A stretch of 64,000 bases of DNA from Actinomycetes bacterium (GTDB lineage Bacteria; Actinomycetota; Acidimicrobiia; Acidimicrobiales; Ilumatobacteraceae), in NCBI GenBank assembly GCA_021414085.1, contig JAIOPC010000014.1, forward strand, positions 558,001 to 622,000, written 5' to 3'. The position numbers were made by a program, and so were the translations under genes. The notes below the pieces were generated by a model. The model saw only the letters and a list, made by a program, of their open reading frames with translations. It was not told the origin of the DNA and did not search any database. Below are positions 17,506-26,530 of this stretch, one piece after another (the first letter of the stretch is position 1; every line of letters starts with the position of its first letter).

Positions 17506-18663
17506 TCAGACCTTCTGGCTGAGTTCTTGGTCGAGCAGATCCAGAAAATCTCGCGAGCCAATTCCGAACTGCAGTCGGTACGACAACGAGCGCTCCACGG
17601 TCAAGAACCACACGCGGTCGGCGCTGTCGATCGCGTCCAAGAACTTCTGCGGCTCGTAATCGTCCACGTGAATGATCGTCAGATCTCTAAAGAAGGGGGT
17701 GATTTGGGTCAGTGCGGCCAATCCAAATGAGTCGAGGAACAGCACCGTTCGCCCTTCGATCAATCGGCCAGGTGGAGCGTCGTTGATGAAGCGTCGGTTG
17801 AAGCCGTGGGCGATGTCGTCGATCTGTTCCACGGACACGCTGACGACATCGGGTCGTTGGACTTGATAGATCGGTGCTTCGTCGTCGCCGGTGCCGCCCT
17901 GCATGACGGTGAGATCGCCGCCGTAGCGGGTCAGGCCTAAATAGTGCACTTCAGCGTCGGACCAAAGACCGGGAGCGAGCGCATCGACCATCGCCTTTAC
18001 CGCGACCAGCGAACCCGCCGAATCCCAGTGAGTGTCTTTTCGGAAGTAGAGCGGTTCGCGGCTATCTGCGCTCTCGTTCTTGAGGGCCGCACGGAGGTCG
18101 ACGTACCCTTCGATTCCAGCCGAAGCCATATCTGACCACAACTCGTTGGTGTACTCGTCGAAGCACTCGCGCTTGGCCATGCCAACTGGAAGCAGTTCCG
18201 GGTGAACGGTGCTCTTGTCGGGTGCAACCATCGTCAGCACCTCGCGGCCGGAGGCTTTGATGATCTCGGCGAGTTCCGCGAGGCTGGCTGCGCTTTCCTG
18301 TGGTGTCGCATGCGGAGCGCAGGCCACATCGATCGCATCTGCGATGAAGAGAAATCCCTGATCGCCGCGCAACACGCGCGGGGTCGCCGCGCCGCCGAAT
18401 GCAGGATCCTCGCGGAAGACGTGCTCGTCAACCCATGCATCGGCACGCACCGAGGTTGTGCGCAGCGGCAGGCGGCTGGCAATGAAACGGCCGAGTGCAC
18501 CGAATGAGTCCCACCCTTCGTCAAGGCCGGTGTAGGCCTCGGGTGCACGGTTCTCGATGGGTTGGCCGGGCCCGTGCGCCACGTACACGAGGGCGGGAGC
18601 GAAGATCACCAGTGCCGCGCCGACGGCAGTGATTGCTGTCGAACCGCGCCTGCCCAACCACAT
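17506..18663 (-). CDS. AlgJ/AlgX-like SGNH acetyltransferase/hydrolase
   Basis: 385 aa. One N-terminal membrane helix (residues 9-28), then a periplasmic SGNH-like domain. MVAPDKSTVHPE resembles the AlgJ block with the conserved Lys; DTHWDSAG supplies the Asp and His of the catalytic set; LFLDSFGLAAL carries the Ser. These proteins receive acetyl from AlgI-type MBOATs and esterify the polysaccharide. The operon partner (16072-17502) follows 3 bp downstream. TAGGGT lies 9 nt before the ATG. Confidence 0.85.
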   Translation of the reverse strand: MWLGRRGSTAITAVGAALVIFAPALVYVAHGPGQPIENRAPEAYTGLDEGWDSFGALGRFIASRLPLRTTSVRADAWVDEHVFREDPAFGGAATPRVLRGDQGFLFIADAIDVACAPHATPQESAASLAELAEIIKASGREVLTMVAPDKSTVHPELLPVGMAKRECFDEYTNELWSDMASAGIEGYVDLRAALKNESADSREPLYFRKDTHWDSAGSLVAVKAMVDALAPGLWSDAEVHYLGLTRYGGDLTVMQGGTGDDEAPIYQVQRPDVVSVSVEQIDDIAHGFNRRFINDAPPGRLIEGRTVLFLDSFGLAALTQITPFFRDLTIIHVDDYEPQKFLDAIDSADRVWFLTVERSLSYRLQFGIGSRDFLDLLDQELSQKV

Positions 18664-18672
18664 AGTTTTGGC

Positions 18673-18678
18673 ACCCTA
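18673..18678 (-). promoter_or_regulatory. -10 box TAGGGT for the O-acetylation operon
   Basis: Minus-strand TAGGGT, 9 nt before the ATG at 18663, divergent to the box at 18704. Confidence 0.5.
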
Positions 18679-18703
18679 GCGGTGCGGAGCGACTGCCACC
18701 GGC

Positions 18704-18709
18704 TACCGT
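18704..18709 (+). promoter_or_regulatory. -10 box TACCGT
   Basis: TACCGT, 7 nt before the ATG at 18717. Confidence 0.55.
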
Positions 18710-18716
18710 GCCGGGG

Positions 18717-20660
18717 ATGCGCGGGCCAAGTGTCAACTCTTCCATGCGCGTCCTGCTCAAGGCCTTGCCCTATGCGCTGTCCGCGCTGTTGATTGTGTAC
18801 GTCGGCGGGCCATCGCTGCTCGTTTTCGTTTGCTCGGTGCTGCTGACCGCCGCAGCCCTACAGCGGTGGGTTCAGCTCCGTTCGGGCGCCGGTGTTCTCG
18901 CCGCACTGCTTGTCAACTTGGCGTGGTTGTCGATCTACATGGGGTCGATCCTGCCACGGGTGCGCGATTGGCCGCTCGTGCGCATCGTGCTCACGGAACC
19001 GATGGTTGACAACGGTTTCCGGGCGACAGAGTTTCCCGAGAACTCGGTGGGGCTGTATTGGGTGGGCAGCCTGCTGGTGCTCGCCACGCCGGGGTTAATC
19101 AGTGCGGTCGTGCTCGTGTGGCGCAGAGCCCACTACGCGCCATTCTCGACGCCGCTGATGCACCGGTTGACGTGGTTGGCGGCGATGGTGCCGTTCGCAA
19201 TTTTGGCTCTCGTGAAGCTCGCTGAACCGTGGTTTGCGGTCGCGTTCACGATGGCTGGTGACGGACGCAATCACTACCTTTCCATCGAAGAGATCCGGGC
19301 AACCGCGTCGGCAATTCCCAGCCCGTTGACGTTTACTACCCCGTTGCTTTCCAATGGCGTGGCCGCGCTCTTCTCCTCCGGCAACGGGGCTTCGGGCACA
19401 TTGCAACAGAGCGACATATTCGCGATGTTGTCGATCTACGTGCTTTCTGCTGCTGCCCTGATCACGGCAACGATGACTGGTTTCGTCTCGGTGATCGGCG
19501 CGCGTAGTAAGAGCTTCTGGATGGCGCTGCCGCTCGTGGGCGTCGCCTTCGCGCTGGCAACCAATTCGCTGGTGCTTTCTACGTCCTTGCGCGACGGCTT
19601 CATGACGCTGTACTTCGGTGCCGCGGTCTTGGGCGCGACGTTGGTGCTCGCCACCCTGTTGCCAGTTGGACCGATCAAGGTGGCGCTCATCGCTGTTGGT
19701 GTTCTTGTCGAGGTTGGCGCCTACACATTTCTTGCGCCGATTCTCGGCGTGATCCTGGTCATCGAGATCTACCGTTGGTTGTGGGTGGCGGCACCACCTC
19801 ATCGTCGGGTTGCGTTGCTCGCTGCATTGTCGCTGTTGTTGGTTGTGGTTGGTGGTATCAAGTTGCGCAGTAACTGGTATTTGCTCGAGGACGTTGCCAA
19901 ACTCGACGGGGCGCACGCCATTGTTGGTACGAGCGTGGTGTGGGTTTTCTTGGCTGTGGCAATTGCGCTGTGTTGCGTCGGATTCGCCGAGAGTCGAGCA
20001 GCGGGCATTACCGCCTCGGTTGCTCTGATCGTTTGCTTGGCGCTGCTGTTCTTCATCGAGCGCCTTCCCGCGAACCTCGCACCGGGCAACTCGTACTACG
20101 GCTCCAAGACGATTGTCGGCACGGTCGGTGGCGTGCTCTGTTTGGCGTTCATACCGTTGGGTGGGCTGTTTGCGAGGGTTAACCCAAGCCGGACTCAGCG
20201 CGTGGTGGCCACCGTCGGGCTGACTGCGATTGCCTTGGTTCCAGTCGCGGTCGCTGACTCGGCATCGTCTCTCGCCCGCCCCTGGGTCGATGACAGAAAC
20301 GGGCAATTGATCCCCGACTCTTCAGCTGTCGAAGAGGCGGTCGAGAGGTGGGGAGACGAGCCGTACCTGTTCTTTAGGTTCGCCGACGGGCACGACGTCC
20401 ATTACCCCGATGTTGCCGCTGATCGGATTCTCGACTTCTGGGTGCCCACGATGTGGACCAAGGAGGGCTACTGGAGTCCGATGTGGAACTGGGTGTACAG
20501 CGAGTTCACCAGTTTCGACCCCGCCATCTTGTGCGGCCCGATCGGACTGGGTGTGCAAACCATCTACACGCGCGACCCCGAGTTACCCGCGCAGGCGGAA
20601 GACGCGTGCGGGGGATCCGACGTGGAGTTCGTGGTGTTGCCCCGGCTGAGTTCGCCTTGA
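18717..20660 (+). CDS. Large multi-spanning membrane protein of unknown function
   Basis: 647 aa with about 13 hydrophobic segments and a soluble tail of about 120 residues (from LIPDSSAVEEAVERW), the layout of envelope GT-C or polymerase-like proteins, but I recognise no specific motif. The ATG at 18717 is chosen from the -10 box rather than the GTG 9 bases upstream. The stop overlaps the TTG start of the following GT2 gene (TTGA), so the two probably act together. Confidence 0.65.
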   Translation: MRGPSVNSSMRVLLKALPYALSALLIVYVGGPSLLVFVCSVLLTAAALQRWVQLRSGAGVLAALLVNLAWLSIYMGSILPRVRDWPLVRIVLTEPMVDNGFRATEFPENSVGLYWVGSLLVLATPGLISAVVLVWRRAHYAPFSTPLMHRLTWLAAMVPFAILALVKLAEPWFAVAFTMAGDGRNHYLSIEEIRATASAIPSPLTFTTPLLSNGVAALFSSGNGASGTLQQSDIFAMLSIYVLSAAALITATMTGFVSVIGARSKSFWMALPLVGVAFALATNSLVLSTSLRDGFMTLYFGAAVLGATLVLATLLPVGPIKVALIAVGVLVEVGAYTFLAPILGVILVIEIYRWLWVAAPPHRRVALLAALSLLLVVVGGIKLRSNWYLLEDVAKLDGAHAIVGTSVVWVFLAVAIALCCVGFAESRAAGITASVALIVCLALLFFIERLPANLAPGNSYYGSKTIVGTVGGVLCLAFIPLGGLFARVNPSRTQRVVATVGLTAIALVPVAVADSASSLARPWVDDRNGQLIPDSSAVEEAVERWGDEPYLFFRFADGHDVHYPDVAADRILDFWVPTMWTKEGYWSPMWNWVYSEFTSFDPAILCGPIGLGVQTIYTRDPELPAQAEDACGGSDVEFVVLPRLSSP

Positions 20661-21412
20661 TCGCCGTTGTCGTTCCGACACTCGGCACGCGGTCCGATTT
20701 TCTGGCTGAGTGCTTGCTATCAATTCGTGCGGCAGGCGATTGCTATGTCGTTCTAGTTCGACCAGACGGTTGCATCATCGAAACGGCTACCGCTGCCATG
20801 GTGAATGCCCAGGTCGTCGATCCCGGTAGGGGCCTGGCGGCGGCAATCAACGCCGGTATCGCCTCACTGCCAGCATCGGTTCGTTACGCGACTTGGCTAG
20901 GTGACGATGATCGGCTCACTGTCGGCTCTCTCGGCCTCGCGCAAGCGACTCTTGAGCGTGGCAACACAGTGCTCGCGTTCGGCGGCTGCCGATACATCGA
21001 TGTCGCGGGGAAGCAGTTGTGGCGCGTTGGCAGCGGACGTTGGGCAGTACCGCTGATGCGGTTTGGCCCGCAACTTGTGCCGCAGCCGGGCTCGCTCTTC
21101 GATCGGCAGATCTTCGATGAGATCGGGGGACTCGACGAGTCGCTGAAGTGGGCGTTCGACCTCGACCTTTTCTTGCGCCTCGCCAAGCGCGGTCGCCTCG
21201 GGTACGTCGACGCGACGCTTGCCGAGTTCCGATGGCACGACGGGTCGCTGTCGGTCGGGGGTCGATCGGGCTCGGTGTCCGAGGCCAGCGCAATCCGCCG
21301 CCGATTTCTGCCCGCCGCACTTCGCCCATTCAGCATCTTGTGGGAGCCGCTGTTGCGACGCGTGATTTTGCTCGCCGGCGATTGGATGAACCGTCGACTC
21401 CGACGGTCATAG
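20657..21412 (+). CDS. GT2 family glycosyltransferase
   Basis: 251 aa. The TTG start overlaps the upstream stop. IAVVVPTLGTR opens the GT-A fold; GLAAAINAGI and WLGDDDRLT (the metal-binding DDD) follow; FDLDLFLRLAKRG near 175 is the acceptor-side motif seen in rhamnosyl/galactosyl GT2 enzymes. No membrane helix. The sugar transferred is unknown. Confidence 0.82.
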   Translation: MIAVVVPTLGTRSDFLAECLLSIRAAGDCYVVLVRPDGCIIETATAAMVNAQVVDPGRGLAAAINAGIASLPASVRYATWLGDDDRLTVGSLGLAQATLERGNTVLAFGGCRYIDVAGKQLWRVGSGRWAVPLMRFGPQLVPQPGSLFDRQIFDEIGGLDESLKWAFDLDLFLRLAKRGRLGYVDATLAEFRWHDGSLSVGGRSGSVSEASAIRRRFLPAALRPFSILWEPLLRRVILLAGDWMNRRLRRS

Positions 21413-21419
21413 GGCGTGG

Positions 21420-21434
21420 GCGGCGAGTCGCCGC
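21420..21434. repeat. Short perfect inverted repeat
   Basis: GCGGCGAGTCGCCGC: 7-bp arms around one G, just after the GT2 stop. No T-run follows, so it is a weak terminator candidate or an operator; it lies about 15 bp before CATAAT at 21449, a possible -10 for the ABC transporter gene. Confidence 0.35.
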
Positions 21435-21478
21435 AGTTAGCCTTCTCCCATAATGCGGACTGCCACTGAGAGGATGCG

Positions 21479-23197
21479 GTGAAACGAGTCCTCGAGATCT
21501 TCAGAAGAGGCTGGGCCCGTCTCGACCGTCGCGGGAAAAATGCGCTCGTTTTCTACGTGGTGGGCCTCGTGTTCACCGCTGGTCTGGACGGTGCCGCCCT
21601 TGTACTGATCTCCAATCTCCTCAACGAACGAACGGAGACGGCAGGCGACCTTCCGACCGGCCACATCGCGTTCATCGCTGCGTGTGTAATCGGCCTGTTT
21701 CTCCTTCGAAGCGCCTCAGCGGTAGCGATCTCGTGGCGCACCACCATCCGGCTCGCGATGGAAGAAGTGAAAGTGGGGTCGGAGAACTTCGATGCATATT
21801 CCGAGCAGCAATGGGAAGCTGCGCAGAAACTCAATGTCTCCGATCTGTACTCGATCGTTGATCGAGGTCCGTACGCACTCGTTTCCGGAATCCTGTTCTA
21901 TTTCTCGACCCTTGTAGCCGAGCTCGCGAGTGCTTCCGTAATTTTCTTGGTGATCCTGGTGCTCCAGCCAGTTACTGCCGTCACTGCTGCGCTTTTCTTT
22001 ATCGGACTCGCGGTGGTCCAGCACAAGATGTTGAGCGTGTCTTCCGAACGGGCTGGCCGAGCGATCCTCGAGAGGGGTAACTCCGTTTATGAGATTCTCG
22101 GTGACACCTTCAGTCTGAAGCGAGTTCTGTCTGTGTCACCTTCACAGTCCCTCACCGCGGTACTCGCCGATCATCGAAAGAAGTATGCGCTGGCTCGAGC
22201 GAAGCTGCTGTTTTTCGAAACGCTCCCCCGCTATGTCATGGAGGCGAGTCTTGCCATCGGCTTTGTTGTGATCGGGCTCGCGACCTATGCCATCCAAGGC
22301 CGAGACCTCGTTGTTCCATCGTTGACGGTTTTTGCTGCAGCGGGCTTCCGTCTGTTGCCGATCATCAATCGGATACAAGGACTAGTGCTGGCGATTGTCG
22401 GCCGTCTGGCATTTTCAGATTCAGCGCTTGGATACTGGGACGACGCTCAGACGAGCGCTCATCGTGAGCCGACTGCTAACGAAGCGGTCCCGCTCGGTGA
22501 GGATGTGGTGCTTGCCCTTGATGACGTTTCATATCGGTATCCCGATGCTGACTCCGATTCTTTAACAGGGGCGAGCCTGCAGTTTTGCGCAGGGCTTCAG
22601 TATGCGATTGTGGGTCCGTCGGGGTCAGGTAAGACAACCCTCGTCGAGCTCTGCCTTGGGCTTCGTGAACCGACAACCGGGAGTGTCAGAGTCGGTGCAA
22701 GTAGCTTGACTCGCGGGTATGTGCCGCAGGACACCCACATGGCTGGAGTCCCAGTTCTTAACAACGTTGCACTCGAGTGGGACAGTTCGAAGGTCGACGT
22801 GAAGAAGGCCGAAAGTGCCTTGTCGAATGCGTCCCTGTCTGGCGCTCTTGAAGGCAGGGATCTCAGCGATGTCGTCCAAGGCCTGTCTGGGGGACAGTTG
22901 CAGAGGTTGGGGCTGGCGCGCGCGTTGTACAGAGATCCCAACTTCCTGGTCCTTGACGAGGCAACGAATGCGCTTGATGCAACCACCGAGGCTTCGATTA
23001 TCGAGTCGTTGGAGTTGTTGAGAGGCAAGATCACGGTGCTACTGGTGGCGCACCGACTGTCGACAGTGCGTAACGCTGACCTCGTGGTGTATGTCGAGGA
23101 AGGGCGCATTGTGTACAGCGGAACCTTTGTCGACGTGTACAACTCCGTGCCGGCGTTTGCGCATCAGGTCGACCTTGGCCGCTTCGACATTGAATGA
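21479..23197 (+). CDS. ABC exporter, permease-ATPase fusion (PglK/MsbA type)
   Basis: 572 aa, close to PglK (about 564). Residues 1-310 hold six membrane segments; the ATPase has Walker A GPSGSGKTT, signature LSGGQLQRLGLARAL, Walker B FLVLDEATNALD and H-loop VAHRLSTV. GTG start with GAGAGGA 4 nt upstream, one of the few Shine-Dalgarno-led genes here. In glycan clusters such half-transporters flip lipid-linked oligosaccharides (PglK, WlaB); drug or lipid A-type export is the alternative. Placement before the pseudaminic acid genes favours the flippase role (inference). Confidence 0.85.
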   Translation: MKRVLEIFRRGWARLDRRGKNALVFYVVGLVFTAGLDGAALVLISNLLNERTETAGDLPTGHIAFIAACVIGLFLLRSASAVAISWRTTIRLAMEEVKVGSENFDAYSEQQWEAAQKLNVSDLYSIVDRGPYALVSGILFYFSTLVAELASASVIFLVILVLQPVTAVTAALFFIGLAVVQHKMLSVSSERAGRAILERGNSVYEILGDTFSLKRVLSVSPSQSLTAVLADHRKKYALARAKLLFFETLPRYVMEASLAIGFVVIGLATYAIQGRDLVVPSLTVFAAAGFRLLPIINRIQGLVLAIVGRLAFSDSALGYWDDAQTSAHREPTANEAVPLGEDVVLALDDVSYRYPDADSDSLTGASLQFCAGLQYAIVGPSGSGKTTLVELCLGLREPTTGSVRVGASSLTRGYVPQDTHMAGVPVLNNVALEWDSSKVDVKKAESALSNASLSGALEGRDLSDVVQGLSGGQLQRLGLARALYRDPNFLVLDEATNALDATTEASIIESLELLRGKITVLLVAHRLSTVRNADLVVYVEEGRIVYSGTFVDVYNSVPAFAHQVDLGRFDIE

Positions 23198-23233
23198 GTC
23201 TCGGGGTTGTGATGAGCAAGTGACTCGGGAAAG

Positions 23234-23239
23234 TACAGT
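23234..23239 (+). promoter_or_regulatory. -10 box TACAGT for the PhyH gene
   Basis: TACAGT, 8 nt before GTG 23248. Confidence 0.55.
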
Positions 23240-23247
23240 CCCCTGAA

Positions 23248-24222
23248 GTGAGCGGCTTCCGTTACCAGGTAGGGATTGTCGGGCGTGGCCTAACCGCGAG
23301 GCGCCGACTCGCGTACGCGGTGCGTGCCCTGTTGCAGTCACCCATCTTGGTGCTGGAGGGCCGAGCGCTTCTCGGACGGTCCCGGATCAAGCGGCCGACC
23401 TCCATTCGTTTTATGAACGATCTGTGTAACGCCACCCTTGGGCGAGGCTTGGACGTCGGAAATCGGGTCGTCGCAACTTTGAGGAAGAAAGCAACGAAGC
23501 GCTTCGATAGCACGATGACCCTCGATGGGGGTTCCCGGCTATCGGCTGAATTCATTTCGCCGCTAGTTGCTGAGCTGCGCGCCACCGGGTTCGCGAAAAT
23601 TCCTCAGTTCGTGCAGCGGGAGCTTGCCGAAACCTTACGCGAACGTATTGAGGCACTTGAGGGGATCGAGCCCGGCGGAGCGACCTACTCCTCAATGGAG
23701 GACTGGATGAATCGCGGGAGTATGCCGCGACTTAACGTAAACAGAGCTGGTCTACTCGCCGTCACGGAGTTGAGTGCGGTTGATTTGACGCCTCTGTCGA
23801 TCGTTGCGCGACAGATGCTCGGTGCGGCCCCGGATCTACTCGGTCCTCACTCTTGGATTACTCGCCCCTTGCCGGATATGACGGAGGTCCAGAAGGAAGA
23901 CAGCGCGATGGCGTACCACTGCGACTCAGATTTCTTCGGGTTCATGAAGGTCTTCCTTTTGCTGACGGAAGTCCAACAGGAGAATGGACCCTTCACTTTC
24001 CTTTCGGGGAGTCATCGGGGCAAACGCCACGTCCAGGGAAGGGTTACCGACGCCACGTTGCGAGTGGAGCCACGAGAACTGTGTTTCGGAACCGGGAGTC
24101 CGGGAGACGTTGTTCTTGCGATGACGACCGGCTGGCACAAGGCCACCCCACCGACTGCCGGGCATCGGACCATGGTGCAATGGCTCTTCTCCAACGGTCT
24201 GTTCGGTTCAGCAACGCAGTAG
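23248..24222 (+). CDS. Phytanoyl-CoA dioxygenase (PhyH) family Fe(II)/2-oxoglutarate oxygenase
   Basis: 324 aa. The facial triad is visible: His224 and Asp226 in YHCDSDFF, and His297 in GWHKATPP; Arg307 in GHRTMVQW is placed to bind 2-oxoglutarate. The first 90 residues form a basic extension of unknown role. PhyH-family enzymes hydroxylate lipids, antibiotics and some sugars. Location between an ABC exporter and Pse genes suggests a glycan-modifying hydroxylase, but that is inference only. Confidence 0.82.
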   Translation: MSGFRYQVGIVGRGLTARRRLAYAVRALLQSPILVLEGRALLGRSRIKRPTSIRFMNDLCNATLGRGLDVGNRVVATLRKKATKRFDSTMTLDGGSRLSAEFISPLVAELRATGFAKIPQFVQRELAETLRERIEALEGIEPGGATYSSMEDWMNRGSMPRLNVNRAGLLAVTELSAVDLTPLSIVARQMLGAAPDLLGPHSWITRPLPDMTEVQKEDSAMAYHCDSDFFGFMKVFLLLTEVQQENGPFTFLSGSHRGKRHVQGRVTDATLRVEPRELCFGTGSPGDVVLAMTTGWHKATPPTAGHRTMVQWLFSNGLFGSATQ

Positions 24223-24235
24223 CTGCGATTGCATC

Positions 24236-25162
24236 ATGACAGCTCAAGTCGAAACGTGGACCGCAAGCAACGGGACCGAGTTGGAGTTCCTTCATCATGA
24301 CCACGGCAGTGACGACTTAGTCGTCTGGTTCTCGGCGTTTACGCGAGGTCCGATCTTGGGGCGCATCATGAAAGTCTCCCCCCGCTTCCATGGATTTCGG
24401 TTGAGCGGAACCGCGACTCGTCACAATTGGTTGCTAATGCGCGACAGCGCTGGCTTGACAGGCGATGGTACGTACTACGGCGGATCCGCAGGGAACTTGT
24501 TCATGGAGGAGGCCGTGCGCGAGAAGGTGACGCAAATGATCACAATGCATCGTGAGGCGCATCCCCAAGGCAAGATCATCGCCATGGGTAGCTCGATGGG
24601 CGGCTACGCGGCGATGAAGTTCGGCCTCCTGTGCGGGTTCGATGGCGTGTTCATCTATTCACCGCACCTCGATCTGAAGATTGCTATGGAACATTGCGGT
24701 CGCGGGCCGTGGATCCGTCACTGTCTGAGCGGCGATGCCGAGCTCGACTCGGCTTACCTCAGCCGACTTCAACGAGTGGTTGATGGCCACTCCGAAACGC
24801 AGCTGCCACCGTTGATTCTCCAGACGTCGATCGATGATTCTTACGTTTACCCTGAGCAGGTCGCTCCGTTCATCGAGACATATAGCCGAATGGGTGGCGT
24901 GGTCACTTTGGACCTTCGCGACAGCGGCGGACATGGGAGCATGAATGCACAAGACGCGTACATACTTGCTGCGGTGGCGTCTCTAGTTGAGAACTCGACG
25001 CTTGATCTCGAGGGGCTTCGCAAGTTGCCACCGCGTCCCTTCACTCGGCAAGAGAAGATCGAGCGAGTGCTGCACCATGCAGAGGCCTTCGCGGCCAGGT
25101 TGCTCCGTCGAGGGTTCAGGGCATCGAAAACGTCGGAGCCGGGCCGGGAAGCCCGCCCGTAA
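24236..25162 (+). CDS. Alpha/beta hydrolase-like protein, possible glycan esterase or acetyltransferase
   Basis: 308 aa. The nucleophile elbow is G-S-S-M-G (Ser120) in AMGSSMGGYAAMKFG, with candidate acids in QTSIDDSYVYPEQ and His in DSGGHGSMN. The GSSMGGYAAM context is seen in Asp2-like and polysaccharide-linked hydrolases. Soluble, no signal peptide. It begins 13 bp after the PhyH stop, so likely co-transcribed and acting on the same glycan or sugar. Exact reaction unknown. Confidence 0.7.
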   Translation: MTAQVETWTASNGTELEFLHHDHGSDDLVVWFSAFTRGPILGRIMKVSPRFHGFRLSGTATRHNWLLMRDSAGLTGDGTYYGGSAGNLFMEEAVREKVTQMITMHREAHPQGKIIAMGSSMGGYAAMKFGLLCGFDGVFIYSPHLDLKIAMEHCGRGPWIRHCLSGDAELDSAYLSRLQRVVDGHSETQLPPLILQTSIDDSYVYPEQVAPFIETYSRMGGVVTLDLRDSGGHGSMNAQDAYILAAVASLVENSTLDLEGLRKLPPRPFTRQEKIERVLHHAEAFAARLLRRGFRASKTSEPGREARP

Positions 25163-25177
25163 ACTCGCGGCGGCATC

Positions 25178-26530
25178 ATGAAACGCGCACTGCATTTTGA
25201 GGCCGATTTTGGCCCCGGAGTAGGTGCTGGCCATGTCATGAGGTGCTTGGCGCTGGCCGAGGCATGGCGTCGGCACGAGGGTCCGACCACGTTGCGCACG
25301 CCATCGCCACTCACCAGCTACCTCGCGCAACGGGCGGGCGAACTAGAGACGACCATTATCACGGATGGTCGCTCCGTGTCGGCCGACTGGATTGTCCTCG
25401 ACTCTTACCGTGTCGGCGTGGAGCGACAGCACGAATTGTCGGAGGGCGCCATGCTGATGGTCGTCGATGATCACCATCATCAGCCCGAGTACGTGGCCCA
25501 GATGGTTCTCGATCAGAACCTGGGCGCCGAATTGTACGGCTACGACTCGGCATCAATCGAGTGTCTGCTTGGTCCCTCCTTCGCGCTTCTACGCGATGAG
25601 TTTCGGCGCGCTCGATCCAGGTCGAAGCACATTGGCGAGGTGCGACGAATTCTCGTCACGTTGGGTGGCGACCCGCCAGCCGCTCTCATCAACGCTGTTC
25701 GGACGGCGATCGCAAGCGTTGCCCCGGCGGCCTCGGTTGACGTCGCTGCGGGTGCTCGAAGCGACATGGTTGAGTTGATGGCTGGTGCCGATCTCGCCGT
25801 GGCTGCAGCGGGAACTACTGCGTGGGAACTCTGTTGCATGGGAGTTCCGTCGTTGCTGATTCCGATTGCAGAGAACCAGCGACCTGTCGCTGAGGCGTTA
25901 GCGCGTCACGGCTCGGCGATTTCAACGTCAATGGCAACGGTCGAGGCTGACTTGGCAGCGGTGATCGCCGACGCCACGCTTCGAAGCGGACTAGCGACCA
26001 GTGCAAGCCAACTCGTTGATGGACGCGGTGCCTCGCGAGTAGTGGCAGCTATGCGGGCTCGATCGCTCGCTGTTCGCGCCGCGGCGACTGATGACGCGCA
26101 AGTGTTGTTCGACTGGGCCAACGAGTCGGACACGCGGTCGCAATCGTTCAATGCCACACCGATTGCTTGGGACGACCATGTGCAGTGGCTGGCCGATACC
26201 TTGGCGAATCCCCGTCGGGCTCTTTGCGTGGTGAGCGACGCCGATCGACCAATTGGTCAAGTCAGAGTTGATCTCGGGGATGGCGCTGCGGTAATCGGCA
26301 TCAGCATTGATCGCTCGGTGAGAGGAACTGGGCTAGGGCCAGCGGTCCTGCGAGCTGGCGCGAGATGGGCTCGCCAACGGCTCGGTTGGACAGGCCCGGT
26401 CGACGCGTGGATTAAACCAACTAACGCCGCATCGGAACAAACCTTCAGTCTGGCGGGATTCGCTCCCGCAGGTGAGGGGCTGCAGTCGGGTTTTGAAGCA
26501 CTCCGCTACCGTGATGCCGGTGATGGCTGA
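25178..26530 (+). CDS. pseG/pseH: PseG-PseH fusion: UDP-sugar hydrolase plus N-acetyltransferase
   Basis: 450 aa. Residues 1-285: PseG, GT-B-like, with GVGAGHVMRCLALAEAW (the conserved G-x-G-H-V-M-R-C), VVDDHHH, LVTLGGDPP and a C-terminal AAAGTTAWELCCMGVP; it cleaves UDP from UDP-2,4-diacetamido-trideoxy-altropyranose. Residues 290-450: GNAT domain with VRAAATDDAQVLFDWAN, SIDRSVRGTGLGPAVL (acetyl-CoA loop) and KPTNAASEQTFSLAGF, matching PseH, which acetylates the 4-amino sugar. Order of reactions is PseH before PseG, so the fusion joins consecutive steps. Separate genes in most bacteria; known fusions exist. Confidence 0.88.
   Translation: MKRALHFEADFGPGVGAGHVMRCLALAEAWRRHEGPTTLRTPSPLTSYLAQRAGELETTIITDGRSVSADWIVLDSYRVGVERQHELSEGAMLMVVDDHHHQPEYVAQMVLDQNLGAELYGYDSASIECLLGPSFALLRDEFRRARSRSKHIGEVRRILVTLGGDPPAALINAVRTAIASVAPAASVDVAAGARSDMVELMAGADLAVAAAGTTAWELCCMGVPSLLIPIAENQRPVAEALARHGSAISTSMATVEADLAAVIADATLRSGLATSASQLVDGRGASRVVAAMRARSLAVRAAATDDAQVLFDWANESDTRSQSFNATPIAWDDHVQWLADTLANPRRALCVVSDADRPIGQVRVDLGDGAAVIGISIDRSVRGTGLGPAVLRAGARWARQRLGWTGPVDAWIKPTNAASEQTFSLAGFAPAGEGLQSGFEALRYRDAGDG
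26507..26512 (+). promoter_or_regulatory. Possible internal -10 box TACCGT for pseI
   Basis: TACCGT inside the end of the PseG-PseH gene, 7 nt before GTG 26520 and 10 nt before ATG 26523. pseI may have its own leaderless promoter besides read-through. Confidence 0.4.

Noticed and set aside
19095-20306. 403-residue antisense ORF
   Set aside because: Antisense to the membrane protein at 18717-20660; low-complexity Arg/Gln/His composition typical of high-GC antisense frames.
6498-20660. One of the large membrane proteins as an STT3/PglB oligosaccharyltransferase
   Set aside because: No WWDYG-like motif found in 6498-8075, 8883-11186, 13593-15179 or 18717-20660.
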